DNA of 64,000 bases from Scleroderma bovista (GCA_037178675.1 JAYMGJ010000002.1:41766-105765); one strand, 5' to 3'. Shown: positions 35,027 through 45,489, counted from the first letter of the stretch. The notes: a model not told the origin generated them from the letters alone. A program made the numbers and translations.

Positions 35027-36345
35027 ATTATCATTGGAGAGCTGCTACAGAGTGCCGTGGACCAGCGATTCGCTTCCCTCGACCTCGGGGATCGTGTTTC
35101 TTGAGACGAATCGAAGGTCATTGGATTCGGCACCTATGGTATAGAACTCTCAACCCAGAAGAAACCAAGGTGGCAGTGAAGGTCGTCCGTTATGGTGATA
35201 AAAGTGCTCTATCTGTCCTCGAGGTCAGTAGCTCTCTCCACGATGGTGTCTCATAGCATGTATCAGAAATTAATTAAAGAAATTTATGTTTGGTCAAAAC
35301 TTGACCACAAAAATATTATCAAACTACTTGGGCTGACAGCCGCTTTCGACCATACACTATTTATAGTGTCTCCATTGATGTCCAAGGGGAATGCGTTTGA
35401 TTATGTGCAAGACCCGAACGTCGATCCTCGTCCATTGGTATGCTGCATGTGTGTCTCGCATTTGTCGCCCTTCTAACTGTATCGTTTAGATCCTGGGAAT
35501 CGCAAATGGACTGCATTATTTCTACACGTATAAAGATGGCCCTATTATCCATGGAGACATCAAAGGCGTGGGTGTACTTGTCTTTTATCCAGACATTTTA
35601 TTCGACAACTCCTCATAATAGTGCAACATTTTGGTCTCTAATGAAGGACATGCGCTTCTTACCGACTTTGATTCCTCCCATGTCGCTGCAGCGTCACTTG
35701 ATCTAGCTGTCGAACAGCGCCCAGGAGGTACCCTGAATTGGATGGTCTCTGAATACTTAGGGATGAAAGAGTTTAAGGTGACCACCGCAGGCGACGTATG
35801 GGCTTTCGGAATGACGGCACTGGTAAACCATTTTAACCTCTCTTCCATTAACGTCGCTCAACTCTATCCGTGCAGGAGTTGTTCACCAGGAAGCGGCCAC
35901 TTGATCATCTGAAGAACAGTGGCGCGATAATTCGTCACATTATACTCGAAAAGCGTGGACGCCCCAGCTCCGATGCTTCGTGTTTTCGCCTGACGGATGA
36001 GTGGTGGAACATATGCTTATTATGCTGGAATCGCGATCCGTCTCAGCGTACTCAGATATCCCACATTATCAGGGATATCGGAATTCTACAGGTATGCAAT
36101 TATGAGGTCTCTAACCCTAGATCACTTCTGACCTATGGCGTTGCTCATCCTCAGACTAAATCTGAGGTCAACCCCCGCTCACTTCCTCGTAAAGCGTTGA
36201 CGGACGACAACATCAGCTTCGACCCATCGGACCCCAGGGGAATTCGCCAAACGTGCATCACGGTATAACCTCGATCTCGATGGATTGGTGTTTAAAGACA
36301 ATGTCTCTTATTTTCGGGGAGGAAATACTATGGTTTGGTCGCTGG
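35027..36345 (+). pseudogene. decayed TKL kinase (K9) followed by stub of a second domain (K10)
   Basis: Follows the K4/K6 exon order: IIIGELLQSAVDQRF, VIGFGTYG, then a deletion across the glycine loop, VAVKVVRYGDKSA, LIKEIYVWSKLDHKN, HGDIKGCN, LLTDFDSS (DFG Gly to Asp), NWMVSE (APE lost), DVWAFGMTAL, ELFTRKRPL and CWNRDPSQR. A TGA follows DRVS at about 35102. After the linker, 36240-36345 reads FAKRASRYNLDLDGLVFKDN and FRGGNTMVW, the start of a second kinase domain like the first exon of K1, then the similarity stops. The lesions make it a pseudogene. Confidence 0.78.
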
Positions 36346-36494
36346 TCCGAATCCAGGCAAGGGAAGGATGGGCTAGACACGTTTCAGAATTGCTAGGCAT
36401 ACCATCCTGGTAAACAGTGGGCTGTGGGTCATCTGACTGCTGCACCTATGGATGCACTCAGGTACCCACTGCAGTCGCTGGCTAGGTATCACGT

Positions 36495-36625
36495 TGTAGT
36501 AGGAGGGGCCAAGGGAGGAGCAGGCGAGCAGGTCAGGTGACACTGAGTCAGCAGCGGTAGGAGACGGACACGCATGTACATCAGATAGACCACCGCACCA
36601 CTACGGAGGTGATTCCCCTGCTCCA
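36495..36625 (+). repeat. Gypsy 5' LTR (131 bp)
   Basis: Starts TGTAGTAGGAGGGG and ends CCCCTGCTCCA, matching 42685-42814. Unusually short for a Gypsy LTR. A TATA-like ATATAAAAA lies outside it, at 36769-36777. Confidence 0.85.
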
Positions 36626-36774
36626 TCGTGGTAATGAGAGTGGGCTCGACCTGAGCTCGCACATTGATTAGACAGACCTACTGCACCGACTGCCACACTC
36701 CACCGCATCACCGCACAGAAGCAACCGTACAAGCACGAGGCAACCGCACGGCGTACACGCACCAAAGAATATAA

Positions 36775-38538
36775 AAACAGGAAGCTGAGTCCAAACCCAC
36801 CGTTTTAAACTACCGCTACATCACCGTCAACCTGTCTCGCAGAAACCTCCAACGCGACTCACGAGGTCGCTTTCTGCCCTCACAGTCGCCAACACCGCCA
36901 AACGCCCCTTCACCGCTCACTGGGAGCGAGTACTTGTTCCCGTCGGAACCGCAGTCGCCGGAGCAAGCCCCAGCTTCACCGCCAGAACAAGCTTCCATAC
37001 GCGGAATTCCCCCGGAGTCCAGGCCAGCCTCCCCGAACAGTCCTGACTACGACGACTTCTACAAGACGTTCGGTGACCTATCACCCTTAACGCCACCAGC
37101 GTCAGCAGTAGCAACAACTGTACGGAGACAGCGGGCGCACACGCTCGCAACACAGCCCGTACCATCGGCACCCAGAGCACAGCCTGTGTTACCGGCACCT
37201 GCAGCACAGCCCGTACCACCGGCACCCGCAGCACAGCCTGTACTACAGGCACCAGCAGCGCCCGCACTACCGGCACCCGCAGCACAGCCAGCACCGGTAC
37301 CACCGGTACCACCTCCCCCAGTAAACCCAGCACCCCCACCGCGCCTACGAGTAATGGCGGAAGCAGTCCCGCTGTTCTACGGAGACCGAGCGGCGACTGA
37401 GAATGCCAGCGACTTCATGAAGGCATATAACCGAAGCATGATGTTCCTGAACCCGCAGGCCACGGACGCGCAGAAGATAGAGTCGTTGTCCAACTTCCTC
37501 GGGACAAACTCGCCGGCCGAGCAATGGTATGATGACCTAGTAGCCAACAACCCTGCGTCATGGCAAGACCTTGTAATAGCATTCAATGCGAGGTGGCCCG
37601 CTGGCAGAAGCGCGAAACAAACATCGGGAGAGTACCAAACAGAACTACTTGGACACAAAATCGCGGACGAGGACGTAGGAGTAATTAAGACGGTAGGGCG
37701 GCAGCAGAAATGGTCACATGTGAAGTGGGCAGAGGACGCGCTGGAACTAGCCACACTAGCAGGAATCAGAGCCGGGCCAACGCTAATCTACCAGGTCAGA
37801 AAGAACCTCCCGAAGGCAATCAGAAAACAGCTGGACAACGAATACCCCGACTGGGCAGCATTCACCACGGCAGTGATGGACGTGGACACAGTGAAATTGA
37901 CGGAGGATAGGGAGGATAGGGAGGATAGGAAGAGGAAAGAAGAGGAAAAAGAGAGGAAGATGTTGCTCAAAGTGGAGGCAGCGAACAGGGCAAACGCGGA
38001 TCTTACAGCGCAGCTACAGCGCTTGACTATCGGACAAGTAGCGGTGTCACGAGCAGTAACCAGCCCTGTCGCGCGAACGGGAAACCCAGCAGCTACGCGC
38101 TTCGCACTACTACAAGGATCCAGACGCACGACCACATACATACCACCTTCGGAGGAGATGAAAAACGCTGTCCGAAAGGCACTAGAGATATATCCCCACC
38201 AGCTCCCAGACGACGACGGCCATAAGACGTACCAGAGCCAGCTTACAGCATGGACAGCCAAACACGGGTCGGTTACACGAATTTCAGAGCATACGCCATA
38301 TCCACTCAAGCCGGGAACGGCGATGATATGCTCGGGGGAGTGCTTCCGTTGTGGCACACATGGACACGACAGCAGGAACTGCCCGACGACAGAAGGAGAC
38401 GCGTCTCGGCTCGATCGCAGTGAAATTGCCTGGAGGGCACTCTGTAACAGGACGCTCGGACCCTTTAATAGGAATACCGCACAAAGTATCAGACTCGTAG
38501 CCATAGAGGACCAGGGAAACGAGGCAGGGTCGCTGTAG
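36775..38538 (+). CDS. gag: Gypsy gag (capsid/nucleocapsid)
   Basis: The frame is open from 36775 to the TAG at 38536-38538. It has a long Pro/Ala-rich repeat region (37150-37340), a retrotransposon-gag core (FMKAYNRSMMFL, ESLSNFLGTNSPAEQWYDDL), a charged coiled segment (EDREDREDRKRKEEEK) and a CCHC zinc knuckle CFRCGTHGHDSRNC at about 38343. It packages the RNA into particles. No ATG is found in frame before 37354 (MAEAVPLFYGD), so translation starts either there, just before the gag core, or at a non-AUG codon such as TTG 36934. Confidence 0.82.
   Translation, partial: KQEAESKPTVLNYRYITVNLSRRNLQRDSRGRFLPSQSPTPPNAPSPLTGSEYLFPSEPQSPEQAPASPPEQASIRGIPPESRPASPNSPDYDDFYKTFGDLSPLTPPASAVATTVRRQRAHTLATQPVPSAPRAQPVLPAPAAQPVPPAPAAQPVLQAPAAPALPAPAAQPAPVPPVPPPPVNPAPPPRLRVMAEAVPLFYGDRAATENASDFMKAYNRSMMFLNPQATDAQKIESLSNFLGTNSPAEQWYDDLVANNPASWQDLVIAFNARWPAGRSAKQTSGEYQTELLGHKIADEDVGVIKTVGRQQKWSHVKWAEDALELATLAGIRAGPTLIYQVRKNLPKAIRKQLDNEYPDWAAFTTAVMDVDTVKLTEDREDREDRKRKEEEKERKMLLKVEAANRANADLTAQLQRLTIGQVAVSRAVTSPVARTGNPAATRFALLQGSRRTTTYIPPSEEMKNAVRKALEIYPHQLPDDDGHKTYQSQLTAWTAKHGSVTRISEHTPYPLKPGTAMICSGECFRCGTHGHDSRNCPTTEGDASRLDRSEIAWRALCNRTLGPFNRNTAQSIRLVAIEDQGNEAGSL
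38514..38520 (+). promoter_or_regulatory. -1 ribosomal frameshift site GGGAAAC
   Basis: The heptamer fits X XXY YYZ in the gag frame (CAG GGA AAC). Shifting by -1 enters the pol frame without a stop. A small stem (CGCTG 38531-38535, CAGCG 38543-38547) starts 10 nt later and spans the gag stop codon. Known mechanism; use here is inferred. Confidence 0.7.
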
Positions 38539-41500
38539 TGGACAGCGCAACGACCCAGACATCAAATGTATCTACGATGACATCCAACGGCTCGCATGTA
38601 TCGCTCCATAAATCACGCGTTATCGATCTCTATTCCGCAGCGTACAACGACCGCAATCATCCATCTAATACAACCGACAAGACTGTCCCGTTCCTCCATC
38701 CAGTGGCATTCAAAAATCCAGACGGCACGATGGTACAAGTAAAAGCACTCTTCGATGAAGGTGCGATGTCGGGAGCTATGTGCTCCTCAGTATTCAACAA
38801 AATAAAGCGCAACCTGTGTGGCTGGCTCCCGTCCAGCAGAGCATTGCGAATGGCAAATGGAGCGCTCGTTCCATCAGAAGCAACGTGGTCAGGAACGATC
38901 CACGTGGGGGGAGTAGAAGCTACTGGAACCTTCGAAGTCTTCGATAGCAACGGAGGATGGTCCTTCCTATTTGGAAAACCGTTACTACGTGCGTTCAAAG
39001 CCAAGCACGATTACGAGACAGATGAAGTAACGATCATGGACAACAAAACCACAACGATCCTCCGCAATCATCCGATGGAAAGTGACAAAGCACAAGCCAT
39101 GAACACGATCCACAGTGCCGAGCACACAAAAAACTCAGCGGCCAGGCTGCCACAAACCGCAAGTAGGGCAAACGCACCAGAAATAAAGGCGAGTGTGGAA
39201 AAAGCCGGACCGAAGAGCACTGATAGTATTTTCACCAGGAAAACGGATCCATTCGCACTGCAAAGAGTCGAATACATCATACAAAATGTCAAAGTCGGCA
39301 CAGACCTAACACCGGACGAAAGGGGCGAGGTAACCAAACTACTAACGGAATATGCAGACGTCTTTGCATGTGCACTGAGCGAGGTCTTACCAATACCAGG
39401 AGCACATGTAGACCTAAATATACCCGAGGATGCAACCTTCCGGACAACGGTACATCAACGGCCCATGAACCCACCTCAACGGCAATTTATGCATAAGTGG
39501 GTGGACCAAATGTTGGACGCTGACTTAGTAGAGATCGCAGAAATACCGCGCATCAAACACGTAGCGCCAACAGTACTAACACAAAAGGTACATGACGCCA
39601 ATGGAGGTATGACACTGAACGACATACAGCACGAACTAAATCGACAATGTCTCGCGGCCAACATCCCTCAACCGTTCCAAGTCGATAACCAAGACGTCAT
39701 GTGGGAACGCAGCAACAAAAAACCAATAGACGAAGCACCAAAATGGCGGGTAACGCAAAACTTTGCAGAGCTGAACAAGAGCACACAAATACCACCTATG
39801 TTCCAGGGAGACATCCGAGCTAAGCAGCAACGCTTAAGTGGCCACAAGTATGTCTCAGTATTTGACTTTGCCTCTGGTTTCTATGCAGTGGAAATCCCAG
39901 AAAAGTGGAGACCGTACTTCACGTTTTTTGTCGATGGAAGAGGTTACATATGGTATAAGAGAATGGCAATGGGCTGGACAGGCGCGCCAACAGTCTTCTC
40001 AGCTGTTGTTACTAACTGCTTGCATGACATGCTATCCGACAACACTATGGAACTGTTCGTCGACGACGGTGGCTGTGGAGACAATACGTTTTCAGGAATG
40101 ATGGCGAAACTACGGAGAATCTTCCAGCGCTGCAGGCAACATAAACTATCACTGTCTCCCACAAAATGTCGCCTTTACATGACAGAAACTACGTTTGCAG
40201 GTGCAACGGTGGGTCCACAGGGTGTACAACCAGACCTGGCAAAACTGTCCGCAATAGTGGATTGGAGACAACCTGATCACGCACTCAATTTAATGTCGTT
40301 TTTAGGCTTGACTGGACATTTCCGAGACTTAATCAAAGGCTATTCCAAGATTGAAGGGCCGCTCCGTGACATGCTCAAACAGGTTGACATACCAAAGCCT
40401 GTCTCGAAATCCACGTACCGAAGAGCGCTAACTAACTACAAACTAGCAGGTAGATGGGAACACAAGCACACGAAGGCCTTCTTGGACCTCAAGGTGGCAC
40501 TAACAAGCCAACCAACTCTACACGCACCATGGTACGATGGAACACCCTTCATAGTAACCACAGACGGATGTCAAGAAGGTTTTGGTGCAGTACTCACGCA
40601 ACGGACAGAGCTACGATCACCAAATGGCAAAATGGTCACAAAGACAGTACCAATAGCATTTGCATCGAAGCGGACATCCACAGCTGAGCGAAATTATAAG
40701 CCATTCTTACTCGAATTTGCAGCACTGAAATTTGGATTAGACCACTTCTCAGATATAATATGGGGGTTTCCCATCGAAATTGAAACCGACTGCCAAGCCC
40801 TCAAAGATGTACTATCGAACGACTGTATATCAGCAGCCCATGCACGATGGCGAGATGGAATAATTGCACACAACATCGTGGCAGTGCGCCACGTACCAGG
40901 ACGGCTCAATGTTGTTGCTGACGGACTGAGCCGCCAATGGGACAACACAGAACGAAATGATGAGGACGGGAGTGCCTGGTCCGTCAACCCAGACCCAGAG
41001 GCAGCATCAGGCTTGGTCAACGACATGTTCACCATAGAGAAACTAACAGATGATGATCAACAGCTACGAGAACGCTTCAAAACGGAACCACTCTTCCTAG
41101 AAGTTATCGACGCAATACTCAATATGGACACAGGCATGCCCATACGAGACCGTAGCAGAGCCAGACATCGAGTGAAGCAGTATATAATACATCAAGGTAA
41201 ACTATGGAGGTTATATGGCAGTACCAGCATTAGGCCACGTCATAAAGTGGAATGCATTCCCAGGGAGGAGGCCGAAGAACGGGCAAAACACCTGCATGAA
41301 ACAGGTGGCCATTGGGGTCACGACACTTTGAAAATAGCACTAATGGACCGCTATAACTCCCCAAAACTAGACATCTCAATAATGAAAGCGATCCACGCAT
41401 GTGCAAGATGCAAGAATTTCGGAGCACCAAAATTAAACACGCTACTCGAGCCAATCACCAGACGGCATCCATTCGAGCTACTGGTAGGCGACTACCTGTC

Positions 41501-42689
41501 AATGCCAACAGGCAAAGGGGGTTACCACACGCTGGGTCTTTTCTTAGATACCTTTTCGCAACATGTATGGGTAACTAAATTTAAGACTGCAGGCACGGCA
41601 AAGACAACAGTCGACAGCCTAAACGGCATCTTCAACAACTTTACAGCAGCGGAAACCTTCATGACAGATGGAGGACGACATTTCAATAATGAAGTGGTCA
41701 AAGAGTACTGCGCTAAGTGGTCGTGCACGCATCACGTAGTAGCAGCATACTCACCCTGGATTAATGGACTAGTAGAGGGTACAAACAAACTACTGCTACA
41801 CGTGCTCAAACGCCTATGTGCACCCAGTCTCGGGGAAGACAGCACAACAGAGGACGACTGGCAGAAGTTACCCAAAACGTGGCCGGACCATCTAGACGAC
41901 GCAATCCGTGCACTCAACAACCGTTTGTTACCTGCGCTGAAGTTCACCCCCAAAGAACTACTACTAGGTTTGGTTATTGATACAAAACACACAGAACTAA
42001 TGTACAGCACGACAGAGCCCGTCACAGTTGATGCCGCAACACACATGGCATATGTAGCGCAACAACGCCTAGATGGCTATGACGAGGCTGTGCGCCATGC
42101 AATAAAACGAAAAACAGCCTTTGACCACCGAGTGCTAAAATGGCAACCTGAAGAGGTCATCTTCACGACAGGCCAGCTCGTACAAATATACAGGAGCAAC
42201 ATGGACTACACCTTCAAAACAGAGCGGAAGATCCTACCTAAGTGGTCATGCCCTCACCGAGTAACATCACGGCTGAGGAATTCATACAGGATAGAAACTC
42301 TCATAGGTACACTGCTCACGGGCGAGTTCAGCGCACGACGACTATGGGCCTTCATTACAAGAGAGGGTACACAGCTGTATAGAGATCAACAGGACTACAT
42401 GCACACGCTACCCCTAAGAACGCAAAACGAAGAAAATGGAGAGGGACAGCGGGTGGAGGATAAGAACAGCAGGCAAGGAGACGAAGAAGTACAGTGGTCA
42501 GATGAAGAACCGCCAGATGAAAGGGAGAGAGTGCTTGTGGAAGGGACGAGCACGGCAGATGAAGACTCCCTTGGAGAAATAGACATAGAGAAAGGGGGAT
42601 CGGACAGACTAACGGAGGGTACCATCATCAGTTGCGTCACTGGTTTGGGCGACGAGGATGCCGCCGTTTTTTTAGGGGGGCACATGTAG
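38520..42689 (+). CDS. pol: Gypsy pol: protease, RT, RNase H, integrase
   Basis: The frame is -1 to gag, overlaps its end, and has no ATG before 38577, so it is best expressed as a frameshift fusion. Domains in order, counted from 38538: protease with ALFDEGAMSGAM (about residue 72; DxG reads DEG), RT with FDFASGFYAVEIP (about 440) and FVDDG for YxDD (about 506), RNase H with VTTDGCQEGFGA (about 673), integrase HHCC zinc motif (HETGGHWGH, CARC, about 918) and catalytic GDYLS, TDGGRHFN and NGLVEGTNK (about 983, 1042, 1078). It ends with an acidic tail. All key residues are seen, with no stop over 1,383 codons. Confidence 0.9.
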   Translation, partial: RGRVAVVDSATTQTSNVSTMTSNGSHVSLHKSRVIDLYSAAYNDRNHPSNTTDKTVPFLHPVAFKNPDGTMVQVKALFDEGAMSGAMCSSVFNKIKRNLCGWLPSSRALRMANGALVPSEATWSGTIHVGGVEATGTFEVFDSNGGWSFLFGKPLLRAFKAKHDYETDEVTIMDNKTTTILRNHPMESDKAQAMNTIHSAEHTKNSAARLPQTASRANAPEIKASVEKAGPKSTDSIFTRKTDPFALQRVEYIIQNVKVGTDLTPDERGEVTKLLTEYADVFACALSEVLPIPGAHVDLNIPEDATFRTTVHQRPMNPPQRQFMHKWVDQMLDADLVEIAEIPRIKHVAPTVLTQKVHDANGGMTLNDIQHELNRQCLAANIPQPFQVDNQDVMWERSNKKPIDEAPKWRVTQNFAELNKSTQIPPMFQGDIRAKQQRLSGHKYVSVFDFASGFYAVEIPEKWRPYFTFFVDGRGYIWYKRMAMGWTGAPTVFSAVVTNCLHDMLSDNTMELFVDDGGCGDNTFSGMMAKLRRIFQRCRQHKLSLSPTKCRLYMTETTFAGATVGPQGVQPDLAKLSAIVDWRQPDHALNLMSFLGLTGHFRDLIKGYSKIEGPLRDMLKQVDIPKPVSKSTYRRALTNYKLAGRWEHKHTKAFLDLKVALTSQPTLHAPWYDGTPFIVTTDGCQEGFGAVLTQRTELRSPNGKMVTKTVPIAFASKRTSTAERNYKPFLLEFAALKFGLDHFSDIIWGFPIEIETDCQALKDVLSNDCISAAHARWRDGIIAHNIVAVRHVPGRLNVVADGLSRQWDNTERNDEDGSAWSVNPDPEAASGLVNDMFTIEKLTDDDQQLRERFKTEPLFLEVIDAILNMDTGMPIRDRSRARHRVKQYIIHQGKLWRLYGSTSIRPRHKVECIPREEAEERAKHLHETGGHWGHDTLKIALMDRYNSPKLDISIMKAIHACARCKNFGAPKLNTLLEPITRRHPFELLVGDYLSMPTGKGGYHTLGLFLDTFSQHVWVTKFKTAGTAKTTVDSLNGIFNNFTAAETFMTDGGRHFNNEVVKEYCAKWSCTHHVVAAYSPWINGLVEGTNKLLLHVLKRLCAPSLGEDSTTEDDWQKLPKTWPDHLDDAIRALNNRLLPALKFTPKELLLGLVIDTKHTELMYSTTEPVTVDAATHMAYVAQQRLDGYDEAVRHAIKRKTAFDHRVLKWQPEEVIFTTGQLVQIYRSNMDYTFKTERKILPKWSCPHRVTSRLRNSYRIETLIGTLLTGEFSARRLWAFITREGTQLYRDQQDYMHTLPLRTQNEENGEGQRVEDKNSRQGDEEVQWSDEEPPDERERVLVEGTSTADEDSLGEIDIEKGGSDRLTEGTIISCVTGLGDEDAAVFLGGHM

Positions 42690-42814
42690 TAGGAGGGGCC
42701 AGGGGAGGAGCAGGCGAGCAGGTCAGGTGACACTGAGTCAGCAGCGGTAGGAGACGGACACGGATGTACATTAGAGTACGACACTACCACTACGGACGTG
42801 ATTCCCCTGCTCCA
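42685..42814 (+). repeat. Gypsy 3' LTR (130 bp)
   Basis: Begins TGTAGTAGG five bases after the polypurine tract. It differs from the 5' LTR mainly in the stretch around 42755-42785. Confidence 0.85.
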
Positions 42815-43229
42815 ACGTTAAGCTGTGAACATTTGACTATATGCTCACCAGTACTTCTGTGTGCGAGATATTCCAAAGTGCCAAGAGCGCAGCCTGAATT
42901 GCTGTGAGTAACAGACAAAGTCGTAGAGCGTGGGAATGCCGCGTGGTGATCGGGGCAAATTTTTGTCACCCAGCCAATGATGTGTCTCCGCACTGCGCAG
43001 TCCGTTCTCTTGCTTGACCACGGCTGGCCAGCCAGGACTGACCATTCCGCTCACTCGCAGAGCACCACCCGTCCGTACCGTTGACGACTGGGCAGCCTGG
43101 GCACAGAGAACGGGAGTTCCCCGCTCTCAGGTATGGCAGTGGTGAATATTCACAAAAGGGGAGCGAGGGTGTCAACTTGTGAGCTCTCTCTCCGACCCAT
43201 CCTGTGCTGCAGCACACTTGACTGACCAG

Positions 43230-43995
43230 AATGCCAACTCGTGGTGAGCTCAGGCTGGTCACTGTATACCTCGTCTCCCCCGAATCCTCGTGCCCTCTTG
43301 GCTTTTATGGCTCGTTGGGCATCGGGACCCCCCCTGTGGCCTTTGAGACACCGGCTCAGCGTAAGTTCCCAACAAAGCCCACACGTCTCGGTCCATATTC
43401 ACATCGCGCTGCATCACACAATGATCTCTGGATCGCCGACACCAGCTGTACATCCGGCTGCTCCAAAAATTGCCTTCCTCAAAGCTACATCGCCATCGAC
43501 GTTGATAAACCTTTCCTAGCCAATCGAGATCCAATGCAGCAGCGGGCAGGCATGCGAGGTACCTCGTACAGGACGTCGTCCAGATGGCAGGGTCCACCAT
43601 CAGAAACCAGGTAAGTTTACGGCGTGGACCAGGTCACGTTGGATCTGCTGACCAGCCCAGTGTTTGAGCTGTTGGGCCTGGCTTGGCAGACCATTGTTGC
43701 GTCCGGTGCCACCCCATTTTGGCAAACCTTGGCGAGCAGTGGGGCTTGGACGGATCCGACCATGTCTTTCTAGCTGACTCGGTGCGTATTGTACATGTGC
43801 TTTGTTTCGTGTGCACATCGTGGCTGGTGGGTCTCACTTCGAAAGCTTCATCAATGTCACGAATGTCAAGGAGAATGAGCCAGGAGGAATGTTTACGGTG
43901 GGTTCATTTCAAGGATCCACCCATTCAGGTTTCCCATACCCATTCATATTCCCTGGGATCGATGGGAGTTTCTTAAGGGAAATCAGGTGATAGAC
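43230..43995 (+). pseudogene. A1-family aspartic protease relic (copy B)
   Basis: Readable pieces: GIGTPPVAF, NDLWIADTSCTSGCS, LGLAWQTIVASGATPFWQTLASSGAW, MSF.LTR with a stop, FESFINVTNVKENEPGGMFTVG. Copy B keeps the first region better than copy A (GIGTPP, CTSGC), but the first active-site DTG is still missing and several frameshifts remain. Relatives are secreted acid proteases. Confidence 0.72.
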
Positions 43996-44094
43996 TCCGA
44001 CTTCTTCATCCTTTATGTCATTTCCAAAGGTTTGCGAGGATGTCAACGCATAACGACCTCATTATTGAGGTCTAACAACAGACGTGGCATCAAG

Positions 44095-44515
44095 CTGGAC
44101 AGAATCCCGGTACTGCTGTCGTCGTGTATGAGTGCAAGTGGGTGAGCAGGGAAGTCCCTGTGGTCAATAGATTGAGGAGAACGCGAAGGAAATACGTATG
44201 CACCCGCAATTCCCATGTTGTGGGTGGGCAGATGAAGGACTTGATTCGGTGCGAGTGGACCACCTGCAATGATGAACGCAGATGTGGCAGCATACCTTGA
44301 CACATCATGACTCCTCTCAAAGTGGCTCTCTGTTGCTCGACATGCCAACAGTCGTTTTCTCGTGAATGCATACAACAGCATCTCGGGGCTAGTGATGAAT
44401 TCACTAATTCCATTGTTCTTGGTCTTCGTTGTCTGGGGGCTCGACGCGAATTGATCCACCCTCCATCCCCATCGTGTGCGAGAGCAGCAGTGTACAATCT
44501 GTCCCTAGTCTAGTG
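44095..44515 (+). pseudogene. C2H2-type zinc-finger gene fragment (copy B)
   Basis: Reads DLIRCEWTTC, HIMTPLKVALCCSTCQQSFSRE-type motifs and CIQQHLGASDE, aligned with 20440-20880. A stop before HIMT and lost zinc ligands show decay. Confidence 0.5.
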
Positions 44516-45489
44516 GAGGAAGGTGAGTGGCCGGCCGGCCGGGCCACCGACTGGTAGTGGACGAGGCCACTGAGGTAAGTGCAGACACCAAACGAATAGT
44601 TACTAATGTGGCCAAGGGTATGCTTATGGTATCTAAGGTCTAACGAAGAATAGGTAAGTGAAACCAACGATGGGCTCTGGGTGAGGTGGTGTGGAGAGGC
44701 GAGTGCGATGGTGGTTTGGAGATGTCGACTCGCTCTGGTTTCCGCACGCTTGCTACCGGAGGTGTCTGGCTCCTACACTAAACCCTTAGAACGCCTTATC
44801 CTTGAAGTAATTGCCTTCCGTTGAGTGAAGTCGTATCTTCATTTATGCTCATTTCGGTTACAGGCACCTCAGACCATCGACTCTGAATTGGCAATTGCTA
44901 GTCAATGTCAAGCAATTTAATGATCAAGCACGATTCAAGCTCAAGTGTTGTACTTCGAAGTTTGCATTGCATATTGCACATCTTTTTGCCGCTGGGATCC
45001 GTGGACTGTACACGCTCGATTTCAAACCACATAACAAACGTACCTGCTAAACCAGTTGTGATCACGACCATCTGCAAATAACTTTCTTCAAAAGTGCAAA
45101 CTGCTATGAATTTTTGTCAAAGAACGTGGATTGTAGTCCCCTTATCCTACTCCTGATGAGCATCCCGAAATTGCCTAGCATTATGATATGTGGTACGTGC
45201 TACAGTCCAGTGCCGAGTGACGCGATTCACCTGATCAGTGTTCACAGGAAACCAAGTTCAGGAGATTTGCAAGCTTTTCAAAGATTCGATAGTACATACG
45301 TACACGGACTCCCCCCGGCAATTTTCTGAAGATCATCCTGCATCTCGTTCCAAGTGGATGACACAGCAAACCATGCAGATATGCCGATCCGGTTCAATCC
45401 AGACAGCGAATACGAGTGGATCTGTATTTACGAAAGGAATGTATCTGCAGCGCATACATGTAGCTACATTGTAATCTACTAATGCCAAT

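Larger units (their letters stand above)
36495..42814 (+). mobile_element. Ty3/Gypsy LTR retrotransposon, complete
   Basis: Complete structure: ACGT target duplication (36491-36494 and 42815-42818), 5' LTR, primer-binding site from about 36629 (TGGTAATGAGAGTGG), gag, pol, polypurine tract (AGGGGGG, 42674-42680) and 3' LTR. Domain order protease, RT, RNase H, integrase makes it Ty3/Gypsy. Both ORFs are open. The LTRs differ at roughly ten of 130 positions, which speaks for some age. Confidence 0.9.
42840..45465 (+). repeat. segmental duplication, copy B
   Basis: Counterpart of 19130-22310 (see there), in the same orientation. It lacks the 0.5-kb hairpin element. Its left end abuts the Gypsy insertion. 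Confidence 0.75.

Noticed and set aside
36917..38504. Long open frames antisense to the Gypsy gag
   Set aside because: Mirror frames caused by the GC-rich, repetitive gag sequence; the sense strand carries the zinc knuckle and gag core.
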